Source: Clostridium culturomicium
GTDB taxonomy: Bacteria; Bacillota; Clostridia; Clostridiales; Clostridiaceae
DNA length: 64,000 nt
Assembly: GCF_000821305.1 (NCBI RefSeq)
Contig: NZ_CCXK01000017.1
Span: 684,159-748,158, forward strand
Direction: 5' to 3'
Both the position numbers and the translations under genes were made by a program. Position 1 is the first letter of the stretch. Each line of letters starts with the position of its first letter. Shown piece after piece: positions 45,317 through 53,833 of the stretch. The notes below the pieces were generated by a model that did not search any database, was not told the origin of the DNA, and saw nothing but the letters and a program-made list of their open reading frames with translations.

Positions 45317-45380
45317 TCAATATGATTATATAAATAACAACTAAGTTTTATAGTAGTTGTTATTTATATAATCATATTGA
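45317..45380. repeat. Long perfect inverted repeat
   Basis: 26 bp (45317-45342) repeated inverted at 45355-45380 with a 12-base loop. It is AT-rich and not followed by a T tract, so it is not an ordinary terminator. Confidence 0.8.
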
Positions 45381-45422
45381 GTAACTAACTATACTTTTAA
45401 GTGTTTTAGAAAGGAGTTTATT

Positions 45423-45941
45423 ATGTGTACTAGAGCAAAGTTGGCAGAAATAGCAAAGGTAGAAGCGTTAAGTCCTTTCCATGGAACTTTATTAAATGAA
45501 AAATCAAATATTCAGCCTATTGTGAATTTATTTCCAAAGTGGAGCATTGATAAAGCAGATAGAAATTGGTGTGCAGGATTCGTTTATTACTGTTGTGTGA
45601 AAGCTGGATTTTTAATTCCCTATAGTCCAGATGAGTGTATCTCTTGTAGTCTTGCTGGTTGCGGTGCTTGGGAAGAGTTCGCAATGGATGATGAGCGAAT
45701 AGGTTATCACCTTGGAAGTGATGAAAGGTTTATTCCGGAAGCTGGTGATATTGTCTTGTATGACAAGGTCTTTATCAATTTAGAGCATGACCATATTGGC
45801 ATCGTTTTAGAGAATAAGACAAATACAATTATAGTAGCAGAAGGCAACACCTACAATGATAATATTTCTCGAATCATTGAACGGAATAAAGATGAACACA
45901 TTCGTGGGTATATTCGTATACCAAATCATTTTTCCTATTAG
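45423..45941 (+). CDS. CHAP-domain protein
   Basis: 172 aa. CHAP cysteine-peptidase/amidase pattern: catalytic Cys in RNWCAGFVYYCCVKAG, His in EHDHIGIVLEN and Glu/Asn in VAEGNTYNDN. AAAGGAG precedes the ATG. There is no signal peptide, unlike most CHAP cell-wall amidases, so the target may be intracellular, or export may use a phage-type holin. A short coding remnant overlaps its end. Confidence 0.8.
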   Translation: MCTRAKLAEIAKVEALSPFHGTLLNEKSNIQPIVNLFPKWSIDKADRNWCAGFVYYCCVKAGFLIPYSPDECISCSLAGCGAWEEFAMDDERIGYHLGSDERFIPEAGDIVLYDKVFINLEHDHIGIVLENKTNTIIVAEGNTYNDNISRIIERNKDEHIRGYIRIPNHFSY

Positions 45942-46047
45942 CGTGAAAGAATTATATGGCTTGGCTGCAACATTAGAAGAAAACAATGGGATAATTGAAA
46001 ATTTTATATTACGAGAATATGGATTTGAAATAGAAATAGCAAGGTGA
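45942..46047 (+). pseudogene. C-terminal coding remnant after the CHAP gene
   Basis: VKELYGLAATLEENNGIIEN, then FILREYGFEIEIAR-stop reads in another frame with coding-like composition and no start. Family not recognised. Confidence 0.35.
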
Positions 46048-46127
46048 TGGGAATTCAATTAACCCATTAGATTGAATAAATAAGTGTAATATTGTTGATT
46101 TGGTAAAAGTTTAGTTATGAGGTAAAA

Positions 46128-46280
46128 ATTACGAGTAATTTAGGGGATACATCTTTATGGATTCTTGATTTAGTTTATAATGTTGGATCTGCTGTAATTA
46201 TTGCAAGTGTAGCATTTGTAGTAATTAAATATTCAATTATTAGTGCTGTTAAGGACCTAAAAAAGAAAAATATACTGTAG
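46128..46280 (+). CDS. About 50-residue membrane protein with non-standard start
   Basis: GAGGT at 46120 is followed by AAAA-ATT-ACG and an open frame with one long hydrophobic helix (NVGSAVIIASVAFVVIKYS) and a basic tail KDLKKKNIL. No ATG, GTG or TTG is in frame after the last stop. Either ATT is used, or ATG mutated to ACG. It resembles the other small membrane genes here in size and topology. Confidence 0.4.
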   Translation: MTSNLGDTSLWILDLVYNVGSAVIIASVAFVVIKYSIISAVKDLKKKNIL

Positions 46281-46345
46281 TTAGTTAAAGGATAATGATT
46301 TGAACATTAAAATGTTGTGTACGAATAAAAGAGGGGGTAACTAAA

Positions 46346-47092
46346 ATGATAAAAAAAGCAGATAAATACTCCAAAAATAAAGAATATTGCGATTATTTTA
46401 TAGAAAAAGAATATGAACTTAATTTAAAAAATGAGACTCAGCATTTTACAATTCATTATAATGAATGTATAAATAAGGTTTCAGATGTTCTAGAAAATAG
46501 TTATATTAAAATCACTAATAACTTTAATCAACAACTTAATGAAAAATTAATTTTAGAGATTCATCCAGACCATAATCAACTTCATATTGCTTTAGGATTG
46601 CCTAATGCCCATGATTGGATAAGAGGAGGACTTGGAGTAAATAAAATTGTAATAGCATCGCCTCTAAATCCACCAATAGGTTCGAATTTTAACAATGTAT
46701 TAAATACAGCAGTTCACGAATTTACACACACCATAGTAAATAATATAAATAATAATACTCCTAGATGGTTAAATGAAGGCATTGCATGTTATGAAGCAAA
46801 AGACAATGATGAAAACTGGATAATAAAAACTGTTAAAAGCGGATTGGAGAATAATATTCTTCCTACATTTAAAGATTTAGATACTGGAGAGGATTTTGAA
46901 ACATTTTTCAAACATAATGGTTACCAATATTCATACACCATAATAGAATCAATAGTTAATATATTTGGATATGACAAGCTGCGTCAGTTGATAAAGTATC
47001 CAAATAACTTTGTTGAGATTTTTGGAATAACTGAAGATTAACTTCAAGATAGATGGAGAGAGTATTTAAAAGTAAACTACTCACTAAAATAG
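46346..47092 (+). pseudogene. Gluzincin-type metallopeptidase, 3' end cut by TAA
   Basis: Zinc motif HEFTHTI in NTAVHEFTHTIVNNINNNTP, followed by the third-ligand region WLNEGIACYEA, as in peptidase MA-like proteins. Translation ends at TAA 47039-47041 (231 aa), but the same frame continues LQDRWREYLKVNYSLK-stop to 47,092, which is the usual ending (E-LQ-x-RW-x2-YL). Only 17 residues are lost, so activity may persist. Confidence 0.7.
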
Positions 47093-47121
47093 AGTATTAA
47101 TTTTTGGTGACACAATCTTGA

Positions 47122-47176
47122 AATTGATAAAGGTCAATGGAAAATAAAAGATATTGAAGGAATGGGAATTGCTTAA
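47122..47176 (+). pseudogene. Short C-terminal remnant
   Basis: LEIDKGQWKIKDIEGMGIA-stop looks like the end of an exported or lipoprotein-type domain. No start or site is present. Confidence 0.35.
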
Positions 47177-47214
47177 AATTCCTAGTATAGACAATCTTAT
47201 TGAAAATATCATAT

Positions 47215-47270
47215 AAATAAAAACAGCACTTCAAAATTCTATGAGTTATGAAATGCTGTTTTTATTTAAA
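47215..47270 (+). terminator. Terminator hairpin
   Basis: A 14-bp stem (47215-47228 with 47254-47267), extended by four more pairs inside. Confidence 0.8.
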
Positions 47271-47337
47271 ATGTTTTCTTCTTTGATTGTAAAATATAGT
47301 ATATAATTGTATTAATAGTAATTTAAGAGGTGATACC

Positions 47338-47607
47338 ATGTCGTTAAATGAATATAAAGATGAGGTTAGAGAATTTTTAATTAGAATGAATTCTTTAAAT
47401 GGTGATGACCATCAGAAAATGACTTGGTTATATGAGGAGTTTGAGTTGCTAAAAAAGGCTGTAGATAACTCAGAAAAAGAGAGGATTGAACACCAGTTAT
47501 ATGACATTCTATTTTTAATATTTGAAATGGCTGCGGATAATAACTTTGATCTAGATAAAGAGTGGGAAAGAGGCAGAAAAAGAAAGCAAGATAAATATTT
47601 GAGATAA
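47338..47607 (+). CDS. MazG-like nucleotide pyrophosphohydrolase domain protein
   Basis: 89 aa. The EEFELLKKAVDN helix and HQLYDILFLIFEMAADNN give the E-x2-E...E/H-x3-D metal-binding pattern of the all-alpha MazG/DUTPase superfamily. AAGAGGTG precedes the ATG. Such small proteins hydrolyse non-canonical NTPs in other bacteria. Confidence 0.75.
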   Translation: MSLNEYKDEVREFLIRMNSLNGDDHQKMTWLYEEFELLKKAVDNSEKERIEHQLYDILFLIFEMAADNNFDLDKEWERGRKRKQDKYLR

Positions 47608-47706
47608 AAAAATGAATTCGAATTTTAGAGATTTGATTAAATTCAAACATCTAATCATAATCAATTCTACTTTTAGTAAATATCCAGTGACAGAGAGGGT
47701 TTAAGA

Positions 47707-47805
47707 TTGCAGGGAGAAAGTATATCATTAAAAACCTATACCCGTGAAATGTGTCATGATTTTTGGCGTGAATACGTGTCTGATTATGATATGTTGGGTA
47801 TATGA
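47707..47805 (+). pseudogene. 5' fragment of a GNAT acetyltransferase
   Basis: From TTG 47707, with GAGAGGG 9 bases upstream: MQGESISLKTYTREMCHDFW, REYVSDYDMLGI-stop. This is the usual N-terminus of a GNAT clade; the rest of the gene is absent. Confidence 0.6.
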
Positions 47806-47887
47806 TTAATTTAATTTAACTGATTATTTCATTTTGCAAGGAATTCAAATTATATAGAATATACATCTAAAAGGAGGTAATTAACTC

Positions 47888-48736
47888 ATGAAAAAACAGT
47901 TAATAATAATATCTGATATGGAAGGTGCTTCTTGAATATTTGAAAGTAATAGGAAAGCTATGGTTCATCGTTCTGATGAGTGGAAGAACCATGGAAGAGA
48001 GTATTTAACATCAGATATTTTGGCAGTATGTGAAGCTGCTAATGAATTGGGGATTGATGACATACTAATTTATGATGGTCATTTTGCTGGAAATCCAGAG
48101 CATAATATTATCCTTGAAAAGTTACCTAGTAATGTGCGTTTTTTTGATACTCCTGATAGATGCTTTTATTGGCGTAGAATTAGAGGACAAGCTTCTTGGA
48201 ATCCATATGGCTTAATTACAGTTGGTCAACATGCCAGATATGGAGAAGAGGATGCTTATTTTCCCCATACCATTCAAAGCCCGCCTATAGAAAAGCTAAC
48301 ATTGAATGGTATTCACATTGCAGAAATTGGAATGGTGGTGCTAAATTTTACAGGTGTAAAGTATATAGCTAATATAGGTTGTAATGCTTCTATGAAAGAG
48401 GCCTTAGAACTAAGTAATACAGTTAAATGCATAGCTGTTAAAGATAAATCTAAAAACTGGCAACCAAATATAGAAGAAACTTATAAAATAATTAAAGATG
48501 GCGTGTTAAATGCATTATCAAATATTGATGACATAAAACCAGTTGATGTAAAACCGCCTTATGTTTTCTCAATGAGAATATTAGAAGGATTTACTTTTCA
48601 AGTACCTAATGAGATTAGTTGGAAAGGAAATTTTGATGAAAATACTGCCTATTGGGAGGCTCCAGATGTTGAGATTGGATTGGAAATATTTAACTATGTA
48701 AGGAGACTTATCGTAAAGATTTATACAGAAAGATAG
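47888..48736 (+). pseudogene. D-aminopeptidase DppA-like (M55) broken by TGA
   Basis: ATG 47888 has AGGAGGT upstream and starts MKKQLIIISDMEGAS. TGA at 47933-47935 replaces the Gly of the EGASGIF motif; the frame then runs on IFESNRKAMVHRSDEWKNHG to 48,736 with DGHFAGNP, MGGxx-like GQHARYG and the C-terminal region intact. Reading through gives 282 aa, normal for M55. As it stands a downstream ATG would lose the N-terminal zinc ligands. Confidence 0.85.
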
Positions 48737-48826
48737 GTTAGTTTAATAACTAATATATCAAATATATTGGCGATGAATTTTAATTTAGAAATTAATTATA
48801 AATTAAATTTGAAAGGAGAACATGAA

Positions 48827-49390
48827 ATGTTAAGCGTATATGAGAAATGTCCTCAATTTGAGAATGAAAAATATCAGCTTAAATATGTTACAAATGAAGA
48901 CTGTTTGGATTTATTGAAAGTATACTCTGATAAAAAGTCATTTCCAATATTTAATAGTGATAATTGTGGTGGAGATGATTTTTATTATACCACAGAACAG
49001 CGTATGAACGAGGCCATTGATTATTGGCACTTTGAATATAATAGAGCAGGTTTTGTTAGATGGTCAATCTTTGACCAAAATATAGGAGCAGCAATTGGAA
49101 CAATAGAGCTATTCCATAGAAAATCTAATGATTATTTTACTAATTGTGGGTTATTAAGAGTAGATTTGAGAAGTGACTATGAACAGACACAGGAAATTCA
49201 AAGGATTTTATCAATAATAGTTCCACATACATTTGATTTATTTAAATGCGATGAAGTGGCAACTAAGGCAATTGAAGAGGCTACAGAGAGAATTCAAGCT
49301 CTGAAAAATTTAGGATTTAAGTACACAGATGAAAAATTAGTAGGTCATTATGGTACTGAGTATGGTTCCTATTATGTGCTTAAGAATTAA
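48827..49390 (+). CDS. GNAT-like acetyltransferase with degenerate CoA loop
   Basis: 187 aa from ATG 48827 (AAAGGAGA 8 bases upstream; a longer frame lacks a site). YQLKYVTNEDCLDLLKVYSD, RWSIFDQNIGAAIGTIELFH and GLLRVDLRSDYEQTQEIQRI follow the GNAT order, but the usual Q/R-x2-G-x-G/A loop is replaced by YEQTQEI. The end (ALKNLGFKYTDEKL) is typical. Acetyl-CoA binding may be altered. Confidence 0.7.
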   Translation: MLSVYEKCPQFENEKYQLKYVTNEDCLDLLKVYSDKKSFPIFNSDNCGGDDFYYTTEQRMNEAIDYWHFEYNRAGFVRWSIFDQNIGAAIGTIELFHRKSNDYFTNCGLLRVDLRSDYEQTQEIQRILSIIVPHTFDLFKCDEVATKAIEEATERIQALKNLGFKYTDEKLVGHYGTEYGSYYVLKN

Positions 49391-49465
49391 ATTACAAAGG
49401 TAAATGGAATTATTTCTAGTCTTTATTAATATATATTCAACACATTAATAAAAGGTGGGGATATT

Positions 49466-50338
49466 TTGAAAGAAAAAATAGTAAGTTTTTTAAAGGCCAT
49501 AGGGTATATTGCCGTTGCATATGTTATTCAAGTTACAATTACTTTAATCTATGGGTTTTGTTACATGTTAATTATCATGAGTAAGTTTGGTATAGAAAAC
49601 TTGGAAAGCAGTAGTGAAGAGATTTTTCTAGCTTTCGCCAATGGACTTGATAAAAATATGAATTTTATTTTACTTATTTCAGCCGCAGCTTACGTTGTAA
49701 TTTTAATGCTCCTTTATAGAATTGGCAAGAAGAGCATGATTAAAGACTTTGGACTTAAAAATAAAAATACGAAAAATTGGATTATATCCATATTTTTAGG
49801 ATTAGCTGTATGGCTTATTAACACAGGAATTGTAAGCTTAGTTCAAGATTTAGGTTTTATGCAGAAATCCTTTCAGACCTTTAATGAATTAACAAGTTCC
49901 ACTGTACAAGGTACAATTTTCATGACAATCTTAGCTGGTGGTATAATTGTACCTTTTACAGAGGAGTTTTTATTTAGAGGAATTGTTCAAAGAACTCTTA
50001 GTAAAAGTATGTCTGTAAAGACTGCAATAATTATTCAAGGAGTCTTATTTGGAATATACCATGGGAATGTAATACAAGGGTTGTATGCAACCTTTTTAGG
50101 TATAGTGTTTGGATATGTAGTCTATAAATCTAAATCTCTGTGGACTTCAGTGATTATGCATATGGTGAATAATACTACTGCCTTTATTATTTGCTATGTA
50201 TTGCCTCAAAGTATTGATAATTTAACAGGATATATTGTTTTTGCTTTAATTGGAATGGTTATCTTGGTAGTTTCTTTAAGTTACTTTAATAAAAATAATT
50301 TAGTAGTTGAAGAAGGAAACGAAGTTATTAGGTTGTAA
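49466..50338 (+). CDS. CPBP family intramembrane metalloprotease
   Basis: 290 aa starting at TTG 49466 with AAAGGTGGGG upstream. About eight membrane segments. The three CPBP/Abi motifs are present: TEEFLFRGIVQR (EExxxR), FGIYHGNVIQG (FxxxH) and IMHMVNNTTAF (HxxxN). Members process prenylated or peptide substrates or confer bacteriocin immunity; none of these is indicated by context. Confidence 0.9.
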   Translation: MKEKIVSFLKAIGYIAVAYVIQVTITLIYGFCYMLIIMSKFGIENLESSSEEIFLAFANGLDKNMNFILLISAAAYVVILMLLYRIGKKSMIKDFGLKNKNTKNWIISIFLGLAVWLINTGIVSLVQDLGFMQKSFQTFNELTSSTVQGTIFMTILAGGIIVPFTEEFLFRGIVQRTLSKSMSVKTAIIIQGVLFGIYHGNVIQGLYATFLGIVFGYVVYKSKSLWTSVIMHMVNNTTAFIICYVLPQSIDNLTGYIVFALIGMVILVVSLSYFNKNNLVVEEGNEVIRL

Positions 50339-50544
50339 TAAATTAGAATTAGTTATCCTTTCAATTAGAACTATAAGTATCTTCAGGTATAAATTTAGAA
50401 TCTTCTTAAGGAAACTCTTTTCATATAAGAATTTTATAACATAAAATTTAAGTAATAAAGTAGCATTAAGATTTTAAGGTAACTACCGATGTTTTATGTT
50501 AAAATAGTTCTACACTATAACAAATTCAAATTCGGAGGAACAGA

Positions 50545-51030
50545 ATGATTATTTGTATTTTAGGTAAAAGTAATGCTGGGAAAACGGTATTTGCAAATTA
50601 TTTATCTAAGAAATTTAATATAGAAAAGGTGGTCACTACCACCACTAGGGAGCCTAGAGAAGGTGAGATTAATGGAATTCATTATCACTTTTTAACACGA
50701 GAAGAAGCGGAGCAGCAGATATCCCAGGGGCGATACGTGGAGTACGACAGGTTTAATTCACAGATTTATGGCTGTAGATTTGAGGATTTTAATCTTGAAA
50801 AGAACATCTTCATTGTAATAACGCCTATTGGCTTTAGATCTTTAAAGAAGGCCTTTCCAGATAAGGTTATTGGAATTTATATAAATCCTCCATTTCATAT
50901 ACGACTTAGAAGGATACTAAAGCGAGATAAGGGGCATTACAAAGAAGCCTTTAAAAGATATTTAGCTGATGCCAAGGAGTTTAGAGATTTGGAAGATGTT
51001 ATTGAGATAAAAAAGGTTTTTAAGATTTAA
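50545..51030 (+). CDS. Guanylate kinase-like P-loop protein
   Basis: 161 aa, shorter than housekeeping Gmk (about 200). Walker A is ILGKSNAGKT. TTTTREPREGEINGIHYHFL and EYDRFNSQIYGCRF are the GMP-binding segments. The C-terminal lid is shortened. TCGGAGG precedes the ATG. It may be a divergent nucleotide kinase rather than the essential enzyme. A strong terminator follows. Confidence 0.8.
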   Translation: MIICILGKSNAGKTVFANYLSKKFNIEKVVTTTTREPREGEINGIHYHFLTREEAEQQISQGRYVEYDRFNSQIYGCRFEDFNLEKNIFIVITPIGFRSLKKAFPDKVIGIYINPPFHIRLRRILKRDKGHYKEAFKRYLADAKEFRDLEDVIEIKKVFKI

Positions 51031-51055
51031 AATCTACAAATTAAATATACCATTT

Positions 51056-51100
51056 AAAAAGCAACAACTATCTTATCCATTTAGGTGGTTGTTGCTTTTT
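51056..51100 (+). terminator. Terminator after the guanylate kinase-like gene
   Basis: A 13-bp AAAAAGCAACAAC/GTTGTTGCTTTTT stem. Confidence 0.85.
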
Positions 51101-51281
51101 ATTGAATTTTAAGAACTAAACATAGCATTAAAAGATAGTTTCAAAAATAAGGACGAAAAATAACTTAATGAATTGCTTAAAAACATTATAGGAATCTTGA
51201 GAGCAAACTTATTCATAATTAGAAATACCTGTCGCTACAATATAAAATAATAGATAAATTATAAAATTTTGGAGGAGTGAA

Positions 51282-51764
51282 ATGGATACAATTTTAATTA
51301 GAAAAGTTACTGAAAGTGATACACATAGTATTTTAAATAATATTTTTACAAGAAATACTTTAGTTGAAGTTGAAAGTCAGGTGAAGGATAGCATTAATGA
51401 AATGGCAGAAGGAAGACGAATTCATTTAGTTGCAGTACATGAAGATAAGGTTGTTGGCAACATTTTAATAATTAAGGAACAACATGTTTTGTACTCACAT
51501 AGGTGCATTCTAAAGGATATGATAGTAAATCCTGCATTTCAACATAAAGGCATTGCAAAACGTCTGTTTGAGGAAGGTTGTAAGCATTTAGGTGAGATTA
51601 ACTGCAGCCATGTAGTTACTACTTGTCGAAGCAATGGAACCGAAAATTTCTATAAAGCCTTAGGCATGACGGAGTGTGGTCGCATACCAAATGGGATTCT
51701 GGAACCATGGGATGAGAATAAGTTATATAATGAAGTGATTTTATATAAGGAGTTTTTAAAATAA
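51282..51764 (+). CDS. GNAT family acetyltransferase
   Basis: 160 aa. MDTILIRKVTESDTHSILNN, VVGNILIIKEQH and the loop FQHKGIAKRLFEEGCKHL are standard. The Gly-x-Gly of the loop is Gly-x-Ala. GGAGGAG precedes the ATG. Single gene, acceptor unknown. Confidence 0.87.
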   Translation: MDTILIRKVTESDTHSILNNIFTRNTLVEVESQVKDSINEMAEGRRIHLVAVHEDKVVGNILIIKEQHVLYSHRCILKDMIVNPAFQHKGIAKRLFEEGCKHLGEINCSHVVTTCRSNGTENFYKALGMTECGRIPNGILEPWDENKLYNEVILYKEFLK

Positions 51765-51766
51765 AT

Positions 51767-51970
51767 GAAAAAACATTTATGCAGGCTCCAATGAAAGGTT
51801 CAGATTTTATCAGAGTAGTAATGGAGAAGGCTGACGGCGATAAAAATATTGTATTTGATGAAGTCATAGAAATAAACTAAACAAAAGTAAGAGAACTCTT
51901 CAAGGATGAAGAAATAGATATTATTACAATCATAAATAGCTCATCTACTCATGTTAATATTTTACTATAA
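51767..51970 (+). pseudogene. Remnants including a Gfo/Idh/MocA-like segment
   Basis: In one frame: TFMQAPMKGSDFIRVVMEKA to FDEVIEIN-stop, then TKVRELFKDEEIDIITIINS SSTHVNILL-stop. The second piece has the D-I/V-TI-x-NSSxTH pattern that follows the Rossmann core of Gfo/Idh/MocA oxidoreductases. No start is seen. It probably joins the ends of two lost genes. Confidence 0.5.
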
Positions 51971-52015
51971 AACATTTTTATGGTATAATACTACATAATT
52001 AGTGGAGGTGATTGT

Positions 52016-52279
52016 ATGAGCAATAACAAGAGTAATACTAAAAAAAATCACAATAGTTTAATAACTTCATTTAAGAGATTTGTAAATGGTGATGACGCAA
52101 AACTTGAAAGCAACATTGTAGATGTTAACAAAAGCCATGAAGACTACATTAAAAAGCATGAAGGTGAAGAAAAAAGGAAATTTAAGTTTTTTGATTATAC
52201 AATGAACACATATTTAATTTTGTTTACTATAACAACAATAATACCTCTAGTGCTTATTTATTTCTTTAATCGTAAATAA
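52016..52279 (+). CDS. Small tail-anchored hypothetical protein
   Basis: 87 aa, ATG with GTGGAGGTG upstream. A charged N-terminal two-thirds (KSHEDYIKKHEGEEKRKFKF) is followed by one C-terminal membrane helix (about residues 66-84) ending FFNRK. No family recognised. A terminator follows. Confidence 0.65.
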   Translation: MSNNKSNTKKNHNSLITSFKRFVNGDDAKLESNIVDVNKSHEDYIKKHEGEEKRKFKFFDYTMNTYLILFTITTIIPLVLIYFFNRK

Positions 52280-52315
52280 TAATTTAATTACAAATAGAAT
52301 TTTAAAAATATATAA

Positions 52316-52350
52316 AAGTGAGCTAGTACGTAATTAGCTCACTTATTTTG
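52316..52350 (+). terminator. Terminator hairpin
   Basis: A 10-bp AAGTGAGCTA/TAGCTCACTT stem followed by ATTTTGT. Confidence 0.8.
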
Positions 52351-52452
52351 TATTCGTCATAAATATATAAATTAATTAAAAGTAATTAAGCAGGGTCTAG
52401 AAAGAGAATTATTAGAATGGAGTGAATAAAACAACTTCAAAGGAGGTATTTC

Positions 52453-53064
52453 ATGAAGAAATCATCAATAATTGTTATATTACTTATTTCCGCTTTATTA
52501 CTAGGGGGCTGCTTAGATAATCAAGTACCAATATTAAAAGGCTCCTATCAGAATAAATGTGATATCAATGGAAAGTTCATTCAATTAGCAGTTGATAACA
52601 GAGAGAATACTTTTGTTTTGTACATTAACAGCAGACAAGTAAATGATGGAACCTTTGAAAAAGAATCTGATAACCTATATAAAATGAGTGGTGATGTTCA
52701 GGAATTTCAAATTCATTTAGAAAATGATAACTCCTTTAATATCAAGATTAGTGGAGTAAGTAATGATTTCCCTATTAAAATGGAAAATACGAGTAAGGTA
52801 CCAACTTACTTTCCAGCAAGTTATGGATATGAAGATGAATACAAAGAATTGCACAAAGTGGTCTTGTATATGAAAAGGATGTATATGATTTAGAACGTTA
52901 TGAGCAGCTCAGAAAAATTTCAGCCGAAATGTTAAGTTATAAAACTGATATTCCAATTGATAAAATAGAGAATTTATTTTGTAATGTTGAAGGCTTTAAC
53001 TCTAATGAAATAGATAGGGTATGTACAATGAGGTTGGTTATAAGTTCTATAAAGAAACGGAAAT
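52453..53064 (+). pseudogene. Lipoprotein joined by a frameshift to a Nudix N-terminal-type domain
   Basis: ATG 52453 with AAAGGAGG upstream gives a lipoprotein: signal peptide with lipobox LLLGGC (Cys20) and a beta-rich domain to about residue 120. The frame stops at 52,893. Adding one A near 52,859 continues KSGLVYEKDVYDLERYEQLR KISAEMLSYKTDIPIDKI to 53,064, which matches the helical N-terminal domain of certain Nudix hydrolases (Nudix_hydro_N); no Nudix box follows. Either a chimera of two gene pieces or an unusual fusion with a small deletion. Confidence 0.6.
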
Positions 53065-53135
53065 AGCAATGGGATTGTTTCCTTAAATATTATTTAAAAC
53101 TAGAAACTTGGTAAATAAGGAGTTGTAAATAGGTT

Positions 53136-53612
53136 ATGTTAAATATAAGATTTGGAGAAGAGAAAGATTATATTCAATTGGCTGAACTAAAATGGCTTCA
53201 TATGAAAGAAGATGACATGGATTATAACGAAACAAATTTGGATGGAGTAGATAAAGAAACTTTTATGGGGGAATATGTGTCTTTTCTTAAAAACGAAAGT
53301 AATTATAAAATATTCGTAGCAGAAGATTCGGGAATCATTGTATCTGCAATGTTTCTATATGTTATACCTAAACTACCAAAGCCAAATCGAAAATCTGAGA
53401 GTATTGCATACTTAACTAGTGTTTATACATTAAAAAACTATAGAAACAAATCCATTGGAACTCAGTTGCTTACGTTTATAAAAGCTCATGCTTTGAAGGA
53501 AAAATGTGAACTTCTATTTGTCTGGCCAAGCAGTAAATCTGTTTCATGGTATGAAAAAAATGGATTTAAAAATGAAAATGAAATTTTGGAATGTATCTTA
53601 ATGGATGAATGA
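53136..53612 (+). CDS. GNAT family acetyltransferase
   Basis: 158 aa. MLNIRFGEEKDYIQLAELKW, IAYLTSVYTLKNYRNKSIGT (loop YRNKSIGTQLL) and FVWPSSKSVSWYEKNGFKNE are typical. The first Gly of the loop is Ser. AAGGAG precedes the ATG by 12 bases. It is followed by a coding remnant. Confidence 0.87.
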   Translation: MLNIRFGEEKDYIQLAELKWLHMKEDDMDYNETNLDGVDKETFMGEYVSFLKNESNYKIFVAEDSGIIVSAMFLYVIPKLPKPNRKSESIAYLTSVYTLKNYRNKSIGTQLLTFIKAHALKEKCELLFVWPSSKSVSWYEKNGFKNENEILECILMDE

Positions 53613-53618
53613 GCATGA

Positions 53619-53786
53619 AGTTCATATAATTCATTCTCTATTAAGCGGAGAAGCGAAGATGAAATTAGAGTTCTTTCTAATAGAGATTTAAAACTCTTTC
53701 TGGAAAATAGATATAAGGACCTGGGGATTATATCTAGAGAAAGGGATTATTACACACTTCATTTAATGTTCAAAGACTTAAGTTAA
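53619..53786 (+). pseudogene. C-terminal coding remnant
   Basis: SIKRRSEDEIRVLSNRDLKL, then ENRYKDLGIISRERDYYTLH and LMFKDLS-stop read in one frame without a start. The composition is clearly coding; no family recognised. Confidence 0.4.
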
Positions 53787-53833
53787 TTTCTTCGTAAGGT
53801 ATTTATTATTTCTGATAGCAATGGAGGTATAAC

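Noticed and set aside
30439..48736. TGA recoded as glycine
   Set aside because: Two TGA codons sit at likely Gly positions, but TGA is a normal terminal stop of other genes here (for example gcvPA), and TAA and TAG lesions are equally common.
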